Assembly (NCBI RefSeq): GCF_030272615.1
Contig: NC_081413.1
Coordinates: 335,770,302-335,834,301, forward strand
Reading direction: 5' to 3'
Source of the DNA: Cryptomeria japonica
Taxonomy: Eukaryota > Streptophyta > Pinopsida > Cupressales > Cupressaceae
DNA: 64,000 nt
Below the pieces are notes generated by a model. That model was not told the origin of the DNA, did not search any database, and saw only the letters and a list, made by a program, of their open reading frames with translations. Made by a program: the position numbers and the translations under genes. Below, one piece after another: positions 23,124 to 35,304 of this stretch; positions within the stretch are counted from its first letter, which is position 1; every line of letters begins with the position of its first letter.

Positions 23124-26059
23124 ATGGAGGGTTCAAGTGCGAAAGGAAAAAGGAAGGTCACAGAAATATCTAGTGACATGTCAAAACAATCAAAGGCAGG
23201 AGAGGCTGCGAAGCAGAGGAAGCTAAATCAGGACATGATCGATCAGATGAGTTCTCTAGGAGCTAAGTCTATAAGGTCGAAGACAAATTTGCTAATTCAT
23301 GATCAACTGGAGGATATGTATAAGGAAATAGGCGATGTATGGACCAGAGTGCAGGTACACAAATTGTTCTTGTTTCATTACATGAGGAGAAATGACTTGA
23401 TTCCTATATCTAACCCATGGAACACTTGTCTAGGCAAAATTACGGTCCCTAATGTATTTGTAAACATAGACTTGCTCAAGCTCCTGGTCAGAAATTATGA
23501 TGCCACTAAAAGATGCATCATGTTACCCAATGAGACTGTTTTCATTCTTTTTGCAGCAACGACAATTCAAGAAGTGTTTGGTTTGAATTTTGAGAAGGAG
23601 GTACCTCTCTCTTTCGATGATTTGGAGGAGGAATACAGAAAGATGGACACCACATATCAAGGGCAGAATTTGGTGTTTCATAAGGCTGAGAAAGGAAGAT
23701 TGATGGAGGAAGATGGTTCGCCTTATGATATCAATATTTTTTAAAAATATTTCCAATATACCTACATGTCTTGTGGATAGGTTGGAGGAGTCGAGGCTCC
23801 AGACGTAGCAAGAATGGGACTACTAGTTTTGGCAGCTAATAGCCAGAGGCATGAGCCAAGAGCATTTGATTTTGCTGCATATTTGGCAGACAGATTGCAT
23901 GAGGGTTTTCTGAATCTGAAGAACAATCCTGATAAGCATTTCAAGCATTATTCTCTATTAATGTGTGTAATATTGTTTTATGGTCAATTCAGAGGACTAT
24001 GGCTAGAGGGTTTGAGAGTAAACCAGTTTGGAAAGGACGGATAGGAGCAACCTGTGTAGCTATGGGTTTCTTTATGGGATTCAAGGTATGTGAGTTCCCA
24101 TTATGTGAATTTTGAAGATTTTTTTGTCAAACCCTTGTTTAGAATTTACAATGAAACTATTGAAGGATCCTTTTCAGAAACCATTAAGAAGTTTCTTCGA
24201 CCATTTGAGCACCATAATATCAAAGTAAATCATAATTGGGGTGATTGGTTTTCCTGTGCCAATTTCACTTTTGTTAGAGTGTTCGGTTTTGAGGGTTCAC
24301 CATATGTATTGCCTAAACCGACACTTGATCACATTGCATTTTTAGAAATTGTTAGACAGCTTAGTGTTTCCAATGCTTGTCACTTTGGGGATGCACATAA
24401 TGAGACCTTTTTGCCAGGGACTTTGGAGTTTGGAGATTTTAGGATTGTATCAACCAAGACTTATGAAGCCATTGATAGAAAGTTAGCAGATGAATACAAT
24501 TTGTTGTTACACACACCCAGGAAGAATTATGATCCTGAGGGATATATAAACATGTGCAGGAAAGGGTAGGCTCTAAAAGGTTATATCCAGTTTACTGATG
24601 ATATGGAAGATCTGTGTAGAAATAAGGAAGTGGAAGAATTGACTGATGTGATGGAAGATTTGGAGAGAAAGTTACAGGAGAAAAAACAAAGGCTGGAGGA
24701 CCTCCAAGGTGAAGAAGAGGAATGTGCAGAAAGTGACTCAGGGGAGAATGAAGTTGTATCAAAATTACAGGTATCTAATAGAGAAGAAGAGCCTGATGCA
24801 TAGGCAAATTAATCACAATTTTGAATGCAGAGATGGAATTATTGAGCACACCACTTTTGTATCAGATGATCAATTCATAAAATCTAAAGAGTTTAAATCA
24901 TTCTTATATCACTTCAAAGGTAAGAAATTAAGGGAAGCAGTGCCAAATATTACCCCTGAAAATGAAGGAAAAATGGAGAGGAGGTTGAAGGAAGACATTA
25001 ATGCAGAAGTTGAGAATATGACCCCACAGAAGGGGAGGAAATTACTAGTGGAGGCTGGTATAATTGTGTTTCTAGGATGGGACTTGAGTGCCTCATTTGT
25101 TTTTGATACTTTGCTGCACTCGGATAATAGGGATATGAAATTGGATATTGAAGGAGTAAAAGATACTTTTATTGGATCAAGGTATGATCCAAATGAGGAA
25201 GAAATGTTGCTATGGGCCCTATACCCTCCCAATAAGAGACCTAAGATAATAGATGTAGATAAGGCTTTCGGTCATATGATGAGGTTGAAATTTGGAGAGG
25301 TGGATCCTATGGTCACTACAGATATAGGGATTGACATTTCCAGGTTTAATAAGGCTTAGTTGAAATGGGAACTTGCTGAAAAGCATAAATACAAAGCATT
25401 GTATGAAGAAGCTTTAAAAAGTGGAGGACATCTAGTACCACAAATCATTGATTCTAGTGCCCAATGGAAAAGGAAGTTTGAGAAGCTAGCCTTGGAACAA
25501 AATAAGATGAAGAAGCAAATGAAAACTATCAAGACATATGCTGCCTATGTATTCGTGACAAGGAGATATGAAAATTTAGAAAAGGTTTTGGACAAATTTT
25601 GGGGTGTATATCAGAAAAAACATGGATAAAATAGTCTCTAGCCAAAGGATTTATGACAGACTCAATCTATTATTACAGGATGAGACATTGAAAGAAAAGA
25701 CTGTCAGAAGGATAACATAGTTAATTAAAATTCATGAAAAGTATACAAAAGAGTTGAAGGAAGAGTTCCAGGAGTGCCAGGAGGTTTTGCAGAATGAGAT
25801 TCCCAGTTTGGTTAATGATGTAGGGGTTATCAAGGACAAAAGTGCATGGCTCTTAGAATGTAAGGCTTTACTTAGTGCAGCCCTCAGTGTCGCCCAAGAA
25901 GATATTGTGGATATGAATGAGATAGTGGACCAGTTACATAACCTAATCAAGATAGAAATGGTGATTAGGGATACAATATTTAATGCAATTACATACAAAG
26001 ATGAAGGCTACCTTAAACACATCACGAAATGTGGGAAGAAGTTGAATCCAAAGAACTGA
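23124..26059 (+). pseudogene. long unrecognised TE-type protein with coiled-coil tail
   Basis: ATG 23124 opens a lysine-rich start (MEGSSAKGKRKVTEI). One frame runs to about 24800, with stops at 23742 (TAA) and at 23778, 24042, 24057, 24567 and 24801 (all TAG). A shift leads to a second frame (24709-25629, one TAG at 25357), then a third (25631-26059). Together about 970 codons. The first 500 have mixed alpha character with conserved-looking segments (HYSLLMCVILFYGQFRGLW, then PV*LWVSLWD). A coiled coil lies at about 24600-24720, and the C-terminal third is helical and charged. The layout recalls PMD or Transposase_32-like ORFs carried by plant retroelements, but I cannot assign a family. Confidence 0.6.
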
Positions 26060-27412
26060 AGTTTTTATTTCTCATGCTTTTATAATTGTCTTATGTTATC
26101 TTAGTAGTTAAGTAGTTAAGTGTTAGGTTTTAGTTAGATTTTATGTTAGCAAAATGAAAGGGTGTGTCCTTTCATCTATGCCTATTGATTCACATATTTG
26201 TAGTGAGTCATTTTGTATGTAGATGATGGATCTAGGATCTAGAATTTTTAGAAGAATTACAAAAAGGGGAATAATCACTTATGCCTATAAGGGCTATAAG
26301 TTATATGCATCAGGGAAGTCTATAGGAATAAGAAGTATCTTTTTGTGCAAACAAACTATAATGGAGTATCTTCAAGTACAACTTATGTATGCAATCATTT
26401 CCTAAAGATTAATATACAAGGTTCTTTGTTTCTTTTCCAAATATTGTACATACTTTTGTGTTGATGAGTTATCTTTGTCCTCTTGATAAATTTGTCATTT
26501 GATTTGCCACGATGTGCCTTCGCATGTTGTTACATTAAATGTGAGATTGGGTTTTCATTGTTTGTGTAACACATATTGAAACCTTCATAGTTGATGATTA
26601 ATATTGTCTCTAGAGTTGATAACATCTCTTGTCCACAAAGTGTCAGAAATATCCCTAGATAGAGGCATTGGTCTTCTATTCATCTTTTAAGGTCCTGGTT
26701 TGTTATGTATTTAAGCTCCTTAATAAAGAAAGCATTCTTCCCAAATCCTATATGAACTGATCTTTGCATATTTCTTTCAAGTCCTGAAAGCATTCTTATT
26801 CTTAATATACAATCATAATCATTTCCATTTTCTTTTAAAAGGCATGCACTTAAAGTACACAATAAAGCATAATTGCAGAACAATCGTTTGCCAGTTTTGC
26901 ATTTGCTAGTCATAAAGCTTAAGTCCACTTTAAATAACTCTTTTTTTTCTTGAGAGGGAAAGGTATACCTACCTAGGTTCAGTGGAGCCATAAGTGCAGA
27001 GGAATTTTGTCTTCAACCATTCCTATTCATTGACCAAGACTAGTTGGATTAGTTGAGGATCTGGAAAACCCTTAAGTTTTCCAATCTGTGGTTTTGGGCA
27101 CCAGCAGGATGTATTTTATTTTCCTACACATTCAGTTTAGCTAGATTATTTATACGTGAGTGGATCAAATTGACCATAGATGAATAATATGGTAGGCGGC
27201 ATATTTTATGTGTAAATCCCACTATTTTTTGGTAGTTAGAGCTATTTTTCTCATTGATTGGTTTTGTCTCCCTTACTTCCAATATATGTATCCGCTCCTC
27301 TAGCTTATTTTGTATTCATGTTATTATAAACTCTTGTGATTTTTTGCTTCTTAATTATTTACTTATCTCTCTTGATAACTAACTCTAATCTTCTATTTAC
27401 TTTCTGTATCAT
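26060..27412. other. no recognisable gene
   Basis: AT-rich. A purine run AAAAAGGGGAATAA at about 26261-26274 looks like a polypurine tract but is not followed by an obvious LTR start. The minus-strand frame 26991-26680 (103 codons) resembles nothing I know. Confidence 0.35.
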
Positions 27413-27840
27413 TTGTTATTATTGGGAATTAACCTTTACTTGGTAAAGTTAATTTCCTTTTACTTGTTACTTGTAGGAATATTCCTAAGGAATCCCTACA
27501 AGTCCTTTGTCTTATTTGAGTTGTCTCATCTCATTTTATTTATTCCAAATATGTGGAATATTATATTTTCTTTGTATGAGGATTGTGACACTTTGCACAC
27601 ACATAGGATGTTAGATGGCATGCTTAGACTTGGGAGTTACATTTGCAACTCCACTCTCACCTTTATATATTTGAGGTGCCTCTCTCAGTTCTTCATGGAA
27701 TAATTTCTATGCTAATCTCACTCTCTCTTTCCCACATTATATTTGTGGTGAAGGATTGAGGGTCTGATATCTCTATGTATCAGACATTTAAGGACAACAG
27801 TATTGAATATACACCATGTTCAATGAATATAGATTAATTC
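27413..27840 (+). repeat. possible solo or partial LTR with TATA box
   Basis: TGTTATTATTGGGAATTAACC opens a stretch with a TATA box (CTTTATATATTTGAGG, 27661-27676) followed by GTGCCTCTCTC, as in many copia-type LTRs. A perfect 8-bp hairpin (GTCTGATA ... TATCAGAC) lies at 27762-27785. No second copy or internal domain was found. Confidence 0.3.
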
Positions 27841-29355
27841 ACCTTGTGTTTGGTGATAAAGAGATGTGTGGGGGCCCTGTGCATCCAATCAAAAAGGTTG
27901 GAGATGGTGTTGCAAAGGAAGAACACAAGCACTATTGACTATACTAGAAGGACATACTATGACAAATTGAAATTACTAGTGTCATTGCTGGAAAACAGAG
28001 TCTTGTTGGAGGGTTTGGGAGGTTGGAAGTCCAAGAGACTGGTCCTAGTTCTTGTGTAGGTTATGCGAGTCAGTTTCAAGGGGGTTTTTTTAAAAGCATA
28101 GATGTGTTGATTTGGCCTTTGGCCATCAATGTTGATAGTCCTAATTGCAAAGGACTGGTAACCATCAATGATAGTATGTGTGGCATTGTTGAGATCCACT
28201 AATTTGCACTTGTTATAATGTCACAAGCCCAAGACTAGTTTACCATGATGTTTATATTTCCTTATAATGTTGGATCAAGCCTTGAAAGGGCGATCAAAGT
28301 CTAGTGGCCAATAGGTGTGTCCAAGGGTACCCATAAAGGATGGGATATGAAACCATTGTCATTGTGAATTGAAATACTTGTGAATTTTTAATTTGTGAAT
28401 TCTTATGTTATGGATTTGCTTATTATTGTTATCCAGTGAATGACCTTTTGGCCATTTCCTTATATTAAGTTCATTTCTATATCTTCTTAGGCATATTTGT
28501 TTATTTTGCTTCTCCTTGGAAAAGTGAATGCAAAGAACCTATTGAAGATCTTATACTTACTTCTCATAATCACAAGATGATTGTGCTTGATCAAGTATTA
28601 GAGTGCGACATATCTACACACCAACAATACTACAGATAGACTAAAATTAAATAACAATTAACAAAACAGTGGAAGAACGTTAAATTTATAAAGAACTACT
28701 ATCATGCTTACAAACTTACAATAATATCTTGAAAGTTATTTTCTTTGTCTATCATGTCTCTCAACTATCTTCTATTTCTATTTGTTGGCTCTATTAGTTT
28801 ATCTCAATTTATATATACCAGTGAGCATGCTAATATGAGTACAAGGATTATTGGACAAACACGATCGCTTGCTAATTCTAGGGTTTCTACATATAATCAA
28901 TCTATGTAGAATGAATTGGTCCCTAAGGAACCCTTGAAAGGGATTTCTATCAATGGGTAGATAAAAGTGATGAAGTTTACCTGACTACTGAACAATGGCC
29001 TACACTCCATTTTCTAGATCTTTGCCCCATGATCACTATAATTAGTGGGAAGATATTGACAAGGGTATTTGGATTCTTTCATTAAAGGAGTTTTTGCATA
29101 TCCTTCCTCAATTGTGTAAACTGCTCTATGTAAAACTCCATCGGATTTATATCTTAAGACTGAAATCTAAACTTAACTATTATTATAATGACATCAAGCA
29201 AACAATAAGGTAAAGAAAAATAGAATCCAATAAAAACCTTAGACAAAAGACCTTTGGTAATTATAAGTGAAAGAAATAATTGAAATATTACAAAAAACCA
29301 TTTAACCTATGATATGGGATGATTATTGATGGAATCCACGACACATTGGGCAAAA
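27841..29355. other. no recognisable gene
   Basis: Low-complexity-free, AT-rich sequence with only short open frames (27844-28059, 28199-27957). I see no protein domain, LTR pair or RNA gene. Confidence 0.35.
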
Positions 29356-29461
29356 ATTGTAAAAAGTTGTCATTATTGTGATGACAACTTTTTAAAATTT
29401 GGTTGGGAGGCTGGTTTTTGGTGGTTTGAGATTGTAACCTACTTGGATGGGCATAAATAGG
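29355..29461. other. long hairpin followed by a TATA-like box
   Basis: TAAAAAGTTGTCAT (29360-29373) and ATGACAACTTTTTA (29381-29394) are perfect 14-bp inverted arms around a 7-base loop, and pairing continues after one mismatch. About 55 bp later GCATAAATAGG (29451-29461) resembles a TATA box. The context could be a decayed LTR or small element. Confidence 0.4.
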
Positions 29462-32228
29462 CCTTTGTCACACCACCCAAGTTTGTCTTGTTGAATTTTG
29501 AAAGTTTTACTAAATGATGTTGGAGATTTTTGTTCATACAAAAATGTTTCAGTTTGATTATCATTATTTTAATTATGAAATTCATCATATTTTCATTAGA
29601 AGATGATTGGATATGGTAGAGAAGTGAATTACCTTCATTTAATCTTTTGTAGCATTGAGATCCATTGAAATTTGAAGAAGATATCACTATTTTTCCAAAA
29701 ACAATCAAAACACTCACTAGGGTTTCCAATGAGTGGGAAAAAAATGTATTTTTGGCCTTTTCACTGTTAAAAACTCACACCACTGGTTGGAAAGGCTCTT
29801 GTAAACATGCATTTTCATTTCTCTTTCTTTTAGGTCTCCAAAACCTCTGAGACACACTAGATTTGATTGATTGGTTAGATATTCATCATGTATCGAACCT
29901 CTAGGATAGCAGCATAGAGAAAGTGGAATATAATATAGGTGAGAGTTAAGTGCCTTGGATAGAATGTTGGAAGAGATGTGTGGAACCCCTGAACACCTCA
30001 TAGAATCATTTAGAAGGCATTAAAAAGTGCCATGGACCAAATATTAATTATTGTCCTAAGGGTACCAATTGTGACAATCACAATTTTACCAGTGATACTT
30101 CCTACTCAAACAAGTTGTGTTTGGAAACCCCAGGTGTGGATATGTAATGGTAATGAAATGTCCTAAGAGTAGCCCTTACACCAGTATGCACAAACCTTGG
30201 TGTCACAATGGTGTTAGTGTGGCCTTGGGCCAATGGTGATTGACTGTTACAATTAGGACAATGATCTCAAACACAATTTACGATGTTTATAACTCTAATG
30301 TCCCAATATACTTGTATATATTTTCAGAAAACAATGAACAACCCAACCATAGCTATTAATAAGATTTCCCCATAAAATGCATGCAAAACGTATCATGATT
30401 GATAGGATAAATGACTTGCATTTAGTAAGAGACCTCAATTAGTGGAGTTTCATGTTGAAAAGAGTACTTGCAATAAAGATATTGAAATCCACGAGACATT
30501 ATGCATTCAAAAATCCACAAGGAAGATCTAATATTTATGAATGAAATTGCAAATCAATCTAAGTTACATGTTTGATATCTTACTTATATCATGGCAACAT
30601 AAAATGTATATATGCACTCAACATACCTCTTTGCTTGTATATTTGAGAATGTTGCTAGGAATTAATAGGTGAATGATACATTGATCTACACATGAATCAC
30701 TTGTACTATCCTGATACTTTCATCCCTTGGTCAAGGCCGTGTACCCCCTAACACTTGAATATTGTTTCCACCCTCTTGATTACTAGAAGTCCATGCTCAA
30801 ATCACACTAAATCACAATAGTTGGTAGAAAATAGTGACCATAGCCAAGGAAGCCCAAATTTACTCATACTCAACATAATAAGAAATAACTAAATCAGCTC
30901 GACCATTATTCATAACATAACCCCTTTTCACATCATGGAAGGCCAAATTTCAAGGAAGGCCAAAATTAAAAGGATCATGCTTCTTCTAAGGAGCCATTGT
31001 TCAGAGCCACCAAACTATCAACAAGAGTAGAAGCTATTAGGCTTATACAATTTTAGGACATATAAAGAGTCGCCTTAAAAAACCCACACTAATTGCAAAA
31101 GATCAAAAGCTTTCCTAGAACAAAAGTACAATATAACATAAGGATGGTGATAGACTATCAAATAGAAGAATGATCTCATTATCCTTAACTACTCCCAAAA
31201 TATTAATTATCATATAGAAAATATATATTAAAAAACATTTAACATGTAAAATATAATGTTGTTATTCTTTTCCTCTGTCAATTTTGTTCCATCAAATCTT
31301 TTATCTAATACTCTTTTAAAAATAGTCAACCTTACCAACATTAGAAATGAGGCGGATGTTGATTTTAAATTTTAAAATAAAAAGTGGTGAGTATGATCAA
31401 TGATGCTAAGGTTCTATTCATATTGTGTAACAAGGCACAATAGGCTAGGGGTAGAAAAGATTGATTTTCTACTCTTCAATTTCATATGGTAGTTTAATAT
31501 ATATTGTGGACTTTTTTAGACCATACGTCTTAATATATGTTGTATTAAATGTCTCTTTGTGGGACTATGTGCCCACCATCCATCCTCTCTTTTATACATG
31601 ATAATACATTTCTTTTCATTAACCTTGGACAAAAATATTTCACTGAAAGGATATCTTAACCGATTCTCGTTGAATCAGAGCGAGAAAAAAAAATGAAAAA
31701 TAATTGAAATATAATCTTCACAATTTTGTCATCACGAGTGCAAACAATCCAGTGAGGAGGACAAAGCTGAATAATGTGATGAGGATCAAAGCCATCCAAT
31801 CTAGGAGGCATAATATGAGACTCTTTCTGAACCAATGCTAAGGGCTATTATGATTTGAAGCTTCTTTTAAATCCTCACATTTTGTTGTCACATAAGAGAA
31901 ATGTGAAGAAGAACTGGGCAGAGCAGATTCAAAGTCTTACAATGAGGTCAATATATATATGGATGGTAATATTTGAAAGGATATATGAAGGCCATGGTAA
32001 AAGAGAATATTTACTTCAAACTAAGTGAAGTTATGGAGGTAGTTTCCATGGATGTAAAGTGGGGAGTGTAAAGGAGTCTTTGGATTCATGAAGAATATTA
32101 AGGAGAAAAGGGTAGTTATATCAAGGAAAAATAAAGAAAAAAGGAAGTGATAAAGAAGGGAAGAATAAAATGGGAAAGAAAGTGAGGAAAGAAAGAGGGA
32201 GATCCAATTTATTTTGGTATGTAGCTTC
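29462..32228. other. no recognisable gene; purine-rich stretch at the right end
   Basis: AT-rich sequence with short unrelated frames (29729-29439, 30001-29717, 32248-32021). About 32095-32200 is almost all purine on the plus strand (GA and A runs), directly before the copia LTR. I find no transposase, gag or RNA gene. Confidence 0.4.
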
Positions 32229-33605
32229 TGATGAATAATGATGAACAACAGATACCCTAACTGGTACTGAGAGGGGGGGGGGGTGAATCAGTACATACAA
32301 AAACTTCTCCCCTCAACTTATCAAGTTAAAACAATGCTAACCGGTTGTCTTCATTACTGAACTTAACCATGGCAATACCGGTTAAACACAGTAAGACTTT
32401 AGATAGCATAAACCAGTAAAACTGAACACTTCGAATACATTTAATACTTGATAACTACTTCACCCATAAACATATGCATGTGGTATATCAGCAATACCAT
32501 AACCATTATCTCTGCATGCATAATCACTCAAACAAATAATACTTAATCATCACATGAAAAATGCACAACTCATGACACAGATTTTTCACGTGGAAACCCA
32601 AATGGGAAAAACCACGGTGGGGATGAATACCCACAAGCTTGTTTTGAACTCTTTTGAAGCTCGCTTTGTTAGGAACCTAGTCCGGTTAAAGACTTTACAA
32701 TAAGGTTCTGCTAGGAACCGATCCTATTAAAGATCACCTGGTTAAGGGATGGCTATATACCCTATTAAAGGTTGAAACCCTATTAAAGGTTACCTTTCTA
32801 GAGGATTTAAAGAAATCAATGAACTTGAGTCACCTGGTTAGAGGTTTTACAATAAGCCTGTTAAAGCTACCCGACAAAGGGATTTTCCTTCTATTGAAAT
32901 GGTTAGAAGACAACAGGTAAAACTCTGATCTGATAACAACACTATATGCTAAGGCAGATCCTTTTTAGTTCCTCTACTCTGCAATCATACTTTGCAATTT
33001 TCACTCACTGGTCTGGCAAGTATCTCATCACTCAGATACACACACAACTTTTGCCAACAACTCACAATAACAAACATCATCGACCTTATAGACAATAATT
33101 AGGTTGGTACCATAAACCCTAAACCCTAAGCATCTTAGGTTTACTATTACAAGCGGTCCAATCTTGACCGTCCAAACACTTTTCATAGAATGAAACAATC
33201 TTAAACAGATCACAAGTCATTCTACATCATCCATTCTTCATCGTACATAGAAATCAGTAACCCATCACGCTTTCTTCTCATACCACTAAGAAGAATGTTC
33301 ATTCCCAAGGTAGACATTTAATGCAATCAATCTTCACATGCAAGATCCTCAAGGAAATCCTTCACGTGCACAAACTTGACATGGCATCTTGATCTCTTCC
33401 TCATCTCTTATCCAACTCATCATAGAATATCATCGGTTGCATCGCACAAGCTTGTTTTCCAAACTGGAAACCCTAGAGCTGAGACTACCAATCGGTAGTC
33501 ACACTTAGTGAAACCCTGACACCGATTCACTACATCTCTTCATACCGGTTCACCAACTTCTTCCAATCTTCATACCAGTTCACTTACACATATTGACATT
33601 AATGA
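32229..33605 (-). repeat. copia 3' LTR, larger part
   Basis: Starts TGATGAATAATGATG on the plus strand and matches 50538 onward. It carries a longer G run (about 32272-32282) than the other LTR. At 32690-32880 CCTATTAAAGGTT / CCTGGTTAAAG words recur about ten times. It is cut at 33605 by the chromovirus, and its last 49 bp are 46061-46109. Confidence 0.92.
33601..33605. repeat. target-site duplication AATGA, left copy
   Basis: AATGA precedes the TGTCGTGCCC start of the chromovirus. The same five bases follow its CTCACA end at 46056-46060. Removing the element and one copy restores the copia LTR sequence ACATTAATGACAACATAC, matching ACATCAATGACAACATAC at 51899-51916. Confidence 0.95.
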
Positions 33606-34852
33606 TGTCGTGCCCAAACTTTTAGGCTAAAAAAATGAAACAATTTTTTTTTGAAACACTTAAACTCTCAAAATAATCTACATTTAAAGTGGAAATCAAA
33701 TAAGTCTTGTCTTAACTAGGATGTAAATAGAATTGTTTTCTAAGGTTTGATTAATTAACCAACTCAAATAAGTGACATCAATTAAAGGAGATTAATTAAT
33801 CCCAAGAGGGTTGTCGCAATTTAGTTAGTTAATTTAATTATCTTAATTAAGTTGCCGCTAATTAAAATCGAGGGATAATTAGATATCTCAAATGCATTTA
33901 AATCATTCTCGACCAAACAATGATAATGCTATCTTAAATTTAAAATTAATTAATTGAACGCACGCAATTTCATTATTTAAACCTAACCAATAAGGGTTCA
34001 ATTCCACAATGTCATTTGTCAAATAAATCCAATTTATGCTAGAGTCAATTTTAAAACTTCCCCTAAACCTTTATATTTGACGATATAATTAATCTAGGCA
34101 ACATTGGTCTCAAAGGCTAAAAATTCATAAAAATAATTAATAATTTTCAATTATAAATTTTTCCCAATTTAAAAATATAACTTAACGTCCATATTTAATC
34201 GAATATATAAGATAACTATATAGTTTCCCTAGTTGAATAAATTAAATCAACTTCGCGATTAATATTTCCATATAACATTAATCCTCCATTTTAAATTATA
34301 TAAAATAAACTATATTAAAAATTAATTTTCTCCCACATCAAATAAGCAGTTTTAAATTAATAACACATAAGGCTAAAATTATATGGGGGGAATCATTTTC
34401 AAAATTTGGAAAGTATTCCCCACTTCTTATTTTAATTTATTATTATTATTTTTTTTTAAATCTCAAACCCTAACTAGGGTTGAGTAATTTTCTTCCCCTA
34501 TATTTTATTTAAATCCACTTAATAATCCCTTTCTTTTATCTTTATATTATTAACTAACCCTATTATTTATGTCTTTTATTTGTATGCAAACCCTAATCTG
34601 AATTTGGATTAGGGTTGCATATTATACCCAAAAGCAATTCTTAAACTTAAAATATTTCCTCTCCCCTAACCCAAAACTGGGTTAGGGTTTATTCTCTTTT
34701 TTCTTTTGGGTGTGTGTGTGTGTGTATTGTGTGTGTTGTAGGTACAGAGGCCATGGAGGCAGCAGCCAAATGGAGAGAAGGTAAGGTAGTGGCCGAGTTT
34801 CGGCGGAGGCCGATGTGAGGTTTGGAAGCACGGCGTGGGGCTCCCCCGGACG

Positions 34853-35090
34853 CCATTGTGCATACACACAGTGACGGCGGCGCCGTCCACTGTGTGCACC
34901 GATAGTGGCGGCTGGTGCCACCCACTATACGTACACACAGTGGCGGTTGGTGTCATCCACTGTGTGTAAGCACAGTGGCAGCCAAGCTGTCCACTGTGTC
35001 TACACATAGTGGTGGCACCTCTGCGCCGCCCACTGTGTGCAAACACAGTGACTCGGCTTGCGAGTCGACCATTGTGTTTACACATAGTGG
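34853..35090. repeat. array of seven 22-bp palindromes, left LTR
   Basis: Units at 34853, 34887, 34922, 34957, 34991, 35030 and 35069, each 22 bp, of the form CCACTGTGT-N4-ACACAGTGG. Arms have up to a few mismatches. Spacing is 34-39 bp. This GC-rich island stands out from the AT-rich LTR and creates THSG-like peptides in several frames of both strands. Confidence 0.9.
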
Positions 35091-35207
35091 TTCTACCCCA
35101 AGGAAATGCCCCCCTCTTTATTTTTTTATTTTTTGTATATTTAAAATATATATATACATAATCAGGTTTGAACATATTCAAAGTTTCATTTATGTGCATT
35201 CTTAAAA

Positions 35208-35208
<1 letters not shown>

Positions 35209-35300
<92 letters not shown>
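35209..35300. repeat. (TA)46 microsatellite
   Basis: An uninterrupted 92-bp TA tract. The homologous site in the other LTR (44500-44527) has only 14 units. Confidence 0.97.

Positions 35301-35304
<4 letters not shown>

Noticed and set aside
26680-26991. 103-codon minus-strand frame as a gene
   Set aside because: No motif, partner exon or homology that I can recognise.
27762-27785. 8-bp perfect hairpin as a terminator or RNA gene
   Set aside because: Too short to support more than an LTR-internal inverted repeat.
33112-33130. Telomere-type CCCTAAA repeats (also at 51417-51435)
   Set aside because: Only two units, present in both copia LTRs, so part of the LTR and not a telomere.
34666-35205. 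Several overlapping frames with repeated THSG, HSGW and TQW peptides on both strands (also 43963-44452)
   Set aside because: They are produced by the palindrome arrays, which read similarly on both strands. No conserved start or domain, and the two LTR copies do not preserve one frame.
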